A stretch of 64,000 nucleotides of DNA from positions 1-64,000 of the forward strand of contig QMSP01000002.1 of the NCBI GenBank assembly GCA_003650925.1. Reading direction: 5' to 3'. This document shows, one piece after another, positions 60,962 to 64,000 of the stretch. Under the pieces are notes generated by a model that saw only the letters and a program-made list of their open reading frames with translations, searched no databases and was not told where the DNA came from. The stretch comes from Thermoprotei archaeon. GTDB taxonomy: Archaea; Thermoproteota; Thermoprotei; QMSL01. A program made the position numbers and the translations under genes. How positions within the stretch are numbered: position 1 is the stretch's first letter; every line of letters begins with the position of its first letter.

Positions 60962-61491
60962 CCCTGCTCTATGACGAACTTGACTACAGTGGCGACGCCT
61001 AGCTTGAATAGAGCTCCATCTGATATAGGCTCTTTCTTTATCTGCCTATATTTGCCTTCATCCTTGTCATACACATAAGTGCCATTTGTACTGCCTAGGT
61101 CTTCTATGTAAAGAGAATCTCCTTCCTTGACTATTTTAGCGTGGAGACGTGATATGTAGGGGTCAGGAATTGTTATGACACTCTCTGGTGATCTCCCTAT
61201 TGTTATGGATGGGAATAGCTCTAAGTCAAGCTCAAACTCCTTACCTTTGAATTCAGGTACTGGACATGAAACCACAATCATCTTGGCCTTTCCTATCTTG
61301 ACTGGTGGTGCAGGTGCTGGTGGAGCTACTTCCTCTGGCTTTACTTCCTCCTCTTCCTCTGGAGGCTGTGGCGCGGGCTGAGGAGCTGGCGTGGGCGCTT
61401 CCTCAACAGCTTTCACATAGCCACATACAGGACACTTAGCTTCATCATCTGGTATATCCGTATATCCACAGTTTGGACAGTTCCATGGCAT
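60958..61491 (-). CDS. Zinc-ribbon FHA-domain protein, ArnA-like
   Basis: The 177-residue protein starts with a rubredoxin-like zinc ribbon ('CPNCGYTD', 'CPVCGYVK'), followed by a Pro/Glu-rich linker (about 30-65) and an FHA domain: 'ITIGRSPESV', 'YISRLHAKI' and 'DLGSTNGTYVY', with the phospho-threonine-binding Arg, Ser and Asn present. ArnA of Sulfolobus has the same zinc-finger plus FHA layout and acts with the VWA protein ArnB to repress archaellum genes. The gene follows the VWA gene by 23 bases, the same pairing as ArnA/ArnB. Confidence 0.85.
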   Translation of the reverse strand: MPWNCPNCGYTDIPDDEAKCPVCGYVKAVEEAPTPAPQPAPQPPEEEEEVKPEEVAPPAPAPPVKIGKAKMIVVSCPVPEFKGKEFELDLELFPSITIGRSPESVITIPDPYISRLHAKIVKEGDSLYIEDLGSTNGTYVYDKDEGKYRQIKKEPISDGALFKLGVATVVKFVIEQG

Positions 61492-61514
61492 GCTATCACC
61501 TCTTGACCTCCAAT

Positions 61515-62684
61515 CTACTCCTCCTCCTTAACTATACCTCTCATAGTCTTAGTTTTTATGGCTGTCATAGTTTTAGTGTCACCTGCTTCCTTTGCTGAAA
61601 CCCACATTCTTAGCGTCTTCTTCAGAGCTTCATCTCTAATCCCCTTCATTGTATGTACCACAAGCCTTAGATCTCCCTTTATTAGCCCTAGGGTAGCAAG
61701 GGCTTCATTCGCTACTTCCTCTCTTGAACTTTGTAGTACCTTCTCTACATCATCAGTATACTCAATGTATATAGGCTCCTCCTTGACTACTCTTCCTTCA
61801 ACCATCGCTTTGATCTTCATGATCTCGTATCTTCCCTTAACCTTTCTCGGCTGTATGACTATTCTTCCATAGATGACCCTCTCCTCACCTTCAGCTACAT
61901 CACCTACATCTATGCTAATCCCTGCCTCCTCTTCTGAGGTCTTTGCATTGAAAACTTCTACTTTGTCAAGCTTTGCATGGGTCAGAACTAACTTAGCCTC
62001 TCTAGCCACCACGTGCGCGGCCTTGATTGAATATTTCTCCATTAGTGAGGGTATCTGACTAGGATCCTCTATGTGTTCCATGATCCCTTTGCCTTTCTCC
62101 ACCATTTCGGAGAGAAGATATTCATTGTAATCAGCTCCTATGCCGAAGATCACAAGCTCACAGCCTAGGTCTGCTAGCTCCCTAGCCACATCTACATATG
62201 CCTGTACATCAGCTACATCAGTAGGTTGACCATCAGTCAATAGGAAAAGCCTTAGAGGCTTATCCTGCTTAGCAAGAGTCATGACTTCACTAATAGCCTT
62301 TCTTAAAGCCGCATACATGCTTGTGGCTCCTTCTGCTGTTAATGTAGAAACAAGGCTCTTAGCCCTTTCTCTCTCTTTATCAGTTATGTTGGTGAAGCTT
62401 CCTACTCTATCAACTCCTGTTGAAAACGTATAGAGCACTAAGTCTCCACCATCTGGGATGGAATCAATGACCCTCATGGCTGCCTCACGAGCAGCCTCTA
62501 TCTTATCTCCTGCCATTGAACCACTCTTATCAATAAGCATAACTATAGTCGGAGGGGTCACGCTAATCATCCTAGCAGGAGCTTCACCAGCAATACCTCT
62601 CAAGGCAATCTTGAAGTATATTGAGGTTGGCTTCTCAGTCATGAAGGCATACGAGTTGCTAGTCTTCACTTCCATCTCAAGCAC
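61515..62684 (-). CDS. VWA-domain protein, ArnB-like
   Basis: The 389-residue protein has a VWA domain (about 45-225) with intact MIDAS ('IDKSGSMAGDK', 'EGATSMY', 'LLTDGQPTD'), then a beta-rich region and a helical C-terminus. The tail ends with a tandem repeat containing TKTM twice (residues 370-373 and 378-381), clustering six threonines. It pairs with the FHA gene downstream, as ArnB does with ArnA. In Sulfolobus, ArnB phosphorylation controls its binding to ArnA, so the threonine tail is a candidate phospho-site. Confidence 0.85.
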   Translation of the reverse strand: MLEMEVKTSNSYAFMTEKPTSIYFKIALRGIAGEAPARMISVTPPTIVMLIDKSGSMAGDKIEAAREAAMRVIDSIPDGGDLVLYTFSTGVDRVGSFTNITDKERERAKSLVSTLTAEGATSMYAALRKAISEVMTLAKQDKPLRLFLLTDGQPTDVADVQAYVDVARELADLGCELVIFGIGADYNEYLLSEMVEKGKGIMEHIEDPSQIPSLMEKYSIKAAHVVAREAKLVLTHAKLDKVEVFNAKTSEEEAGISIDVGDVAEGEERVIYGRIVIQPRKVKGRYEIMKIKAMVEGRVVKEEPIYIEYTDDVEKVLQSSREEVANEALATLGLIKGDLRLVVHTMKGIRDEALKKTLRMWVSAKEAGDTKTMTAIKTKTMRGIVKEEE

Positions 62685-62757
62685 ATTATCACACTCCTAT
62701 ATGAGCTTCTGTTGTATTAATATTCACCGACTCATGTTTAAATACTAAACTTTTAAC

Positions 62758-64000
62758 CTATGCACTCAAGTCCTCGTGGATCGAAAGCTTTGAGGCGGCT
62801 ATGGCCACTTGACCTACACATAGTCCTCCATCTCCAGGAGGAAGCTTTCTGGCCGTGAGGACTACTACATCATTGCCTACGCTCTCAAGAATGCCTGATA
62901 CTATGAAGTTGTTCACTGCAGCACCTCCTGAAACGATAATAGTCCTTATATCCCCACGAAGACAGCGTAGTGCGACTTCTCCCAGAGCTCTACCTAAAGT
63001 TCTTTGGATTCCTGCAGCCAATCTCCTCCTATCAACATGGTCCATGAGCTCGACTACCTGCTGTGCTATATAGGCAGTATCGACTATGAGCTTACCATCT
63101 GCCATTACTACTTTGTAGTCAAGCTCCAGAGGATCATGACCAAGAGCATACTCTTCAAGCTTTATTGCAGGCTCGCCCTCATATGTTCTCTCATAGCATA
63201 CGCCCAGTAGAGCCGACATAGCATCCAAGAACCTTCCTATGCTTGAAGTCAATGGACATCTCCTTGAGAAGGCTTGCCTAATAGCTATTCTAGCCTCCTC
63301 GACTCCGTAGGGGAGGTGCTCATGGAGATTCCTATTGACTATAAAGCTCTCTACTTCATCATCATCCATAAAGGCTGTGAGTATGCCTATAAGCATTCTC
63401 ACAGGGTACTTAGTAGCTCTATCGCCTCCAGGCATGGGATGAGACATCAGATGCCCTCTCCTGATGTAATCATCATACCTGGCTATCATAACCTCGCCTC
63501 CCCATACACTCCCATCCTCTCCAAACCCTACTCCATCTATGGCTATGCCTACGACCTCCTCGTCTTCGGGCACCTCATGCTCAACCATGACTGACGTTAT
63601 GTGTGCATGATGGTGCTGAGTCAAGATCAGAGGAGTGTTCATCTCCTTCGCCATCTCCTCAGCTCTCCTCCTTGTGAGATACCCTGGGTGCATGTCAGCT
63701 ACAAGAATACTCTCCCTTAGGTCGACTCTATAGGCCCTAAGAAGAAAATTAAGAGCCTCCTCCAGGTATTCTAAGGTGGCAATATTGTCAACGTCTCCTA
63801 TGTATTGCGTGGGTATTACGTACTTGCCTATCCCAAGAGCTCCACAGTTGGATAACATGGCTCCAAAGGCTATTATGGGCTTTTTAAGCTTAAAGGGCAG
63901 CTTTATCCATCTTGGAACAAATCCCCTGCTCCTCCTCAAAAAGGATGGCATTCCATGAGTCAGCCTGATCACGCTATCATCAGCACCATTGACTATCCTT
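62758..64000 (-). CDS. hypF: Carbamoyltransferase HypF, C-terminal part (cut by window edge)
   Basis: The frame is open to the end of the window. The last in-window residues read 'NGADDSVIRLTHGMPSFLRR' and then 'SRGFVPRWI', the HypF junction after its YrdC-like domain, so about 414 C-terminal residues are seen and the acylphosphatase, zinc-finger and most YrdC parts lie outside. 'QHHHAHITSVM' and 'AIDGVGFGEDGSVWGGE' are the Kae1-like carbamoyl-transfer motifs, and 'VSGGAAVNN' follows. HypF carbamoylates HypE's C-terminal cysteine for the cyanide ligands of [NiFe] hydrogenases. The GTG at 63972 is internal, not the start. Confidence 0.93.
   Translation of the reverse strand, partial: RIVNGADDSVIRLTHGMPSFLRRSRGFVPRWIKLPFKLKKPIIAFGAMLSNCGALGIGKYVIPTQYIGDVDNIATLEYLEEALNFLLRAYRVDLRESILVADMHPGYLTRRRAEEMAKEMNTPLILTQHHHAHITSVMVEHEVPEDEEVVGIAIDGVGFGEDGSVWGGEVMIARYDDYIRRGHLMSHPMPGGDRATKYPVRMLIGILTAFMDDDEVESFIVNRNLHEHLPYGVEEARIAIRQAFSRRCPLTSSIGRFLDAMSALLGVCYERTYEGEPAIKLEEYALGHDPLELDYKVVMADGKLIVDTAYIAQQVVELMDHVDRRRLAAGIQRTLGRALGEVALRCLRGDIRTIIVSGGAAVNNFIVSGILESVGNDVVVLTARKLPPGDGGLCVGQVAIAASKLSIHEDLSA

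Noticed and set aside
1-64000. CRISPR arrays, insertion sequences, prophage, attachment sites and a replication origin
   Set aside because: Reading through, I noticed no regularly spaced direct repeats, transposase or integrase motifs, or origin-box clusters; this was by eye, not by search.

Overview
The window reads as a chromosomal segment of a thermophilic archaeon of the Thermoproteota/TACK side of the tree. Seen directly: an archaeal-type LeuRS, ribosomal protein S25e, a TIP49/RuvB-like ATPase, RadA, the NreA repair protein, a dual phosphoglucose/phosphomannose isomerase, 3-hexulose-6-phosphate synthase, eukaryote-like PPP phosphatases and a membrane Ser/Thr kinase. One tRNA (Gly, anticodon TCC) has almost entirely G-C stems and an encoded CCA. 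TATA boxes about 25-30 bases before many starts imply leaderless mRNAs, mixed with GGAGG-type ribosome binding sites inside operons. I saw no insertion sequence, prophage or CRISPR array. Coding is dense, and no gap reaches 300 bases. The species cannot be fixed from this window.

Layout: 1-10583 holds a truncated nitroreductase, an M20 peptidase, a transglutaminase-like exoprotein, hps-DUF72, an MFS transporter, PGI/PMI, a zinc-ribbon coiled-coil protein, a site-2 protease and a TIP49-V4R pair. 10584-22142 holds leuS, small zinc-ribbon and PqqD-like genes, S25e, a PPP phosphatase, phosphoglucosamine/phosphomannomutase and galU. 22207-30687 holds a MoxR-VWA pair, a phosphodiesterase, DUF362, a degenerate archaemetzincin and BtpA. 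31401-35491 is a type IV pilus/archaellum-like motor operon without pilins. 36755-43540 holds a sugar nucleotidyltransferase, a radical SAM protein, two membrane-tethered winged-helix regulators, a HypE-like protein, an ECF S component and a threonine-synthase-like protein fused to a winged helix. 43691-49011 is a recombination/repair block (HerA-like ATPase, radA, AbrB-like, nreA). 49191-56705 holds a CdvA-like protein, tRNA-Gly, an M24 protein, an AEP primase-like protein, a ClC channel and an AsnRS/AspRS-class protein. 56785-64000 holds an Lrp regulator, a hydrogenase maturation protease, a kinase/phosphatase/FHA/VWA phosphosignalling block and the C-terminal part of hypF.

The most striking pattern is the number of proteins that keep a family's fold motifs but lose its catalytic residue. 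The threonine-synthase fold has lost the PLP lysine and gained a DNA-binding domain. A HerA-like ATPase and an ArlH/KaiC-like ATPase have no P-loop. An archaemetzincin has HIxxH in place of HExxH. A HypE-like protein has no C-terminal cysteine, and an M24 protein lacks metal ligands. The best candidates for undescribed biology are the threonine-synthase-fold regulator facing an ECF transporter gene, the P-loop-less HerA-like/RadA operon, and the kinase-PPP-FHA-VWA block. That block resembles the Arn network controlling archaella in Sulfolobus, and its VWA protein ends in a duplicated TKTM motif that could be a phospho-threonine ligand for the FHA domain.
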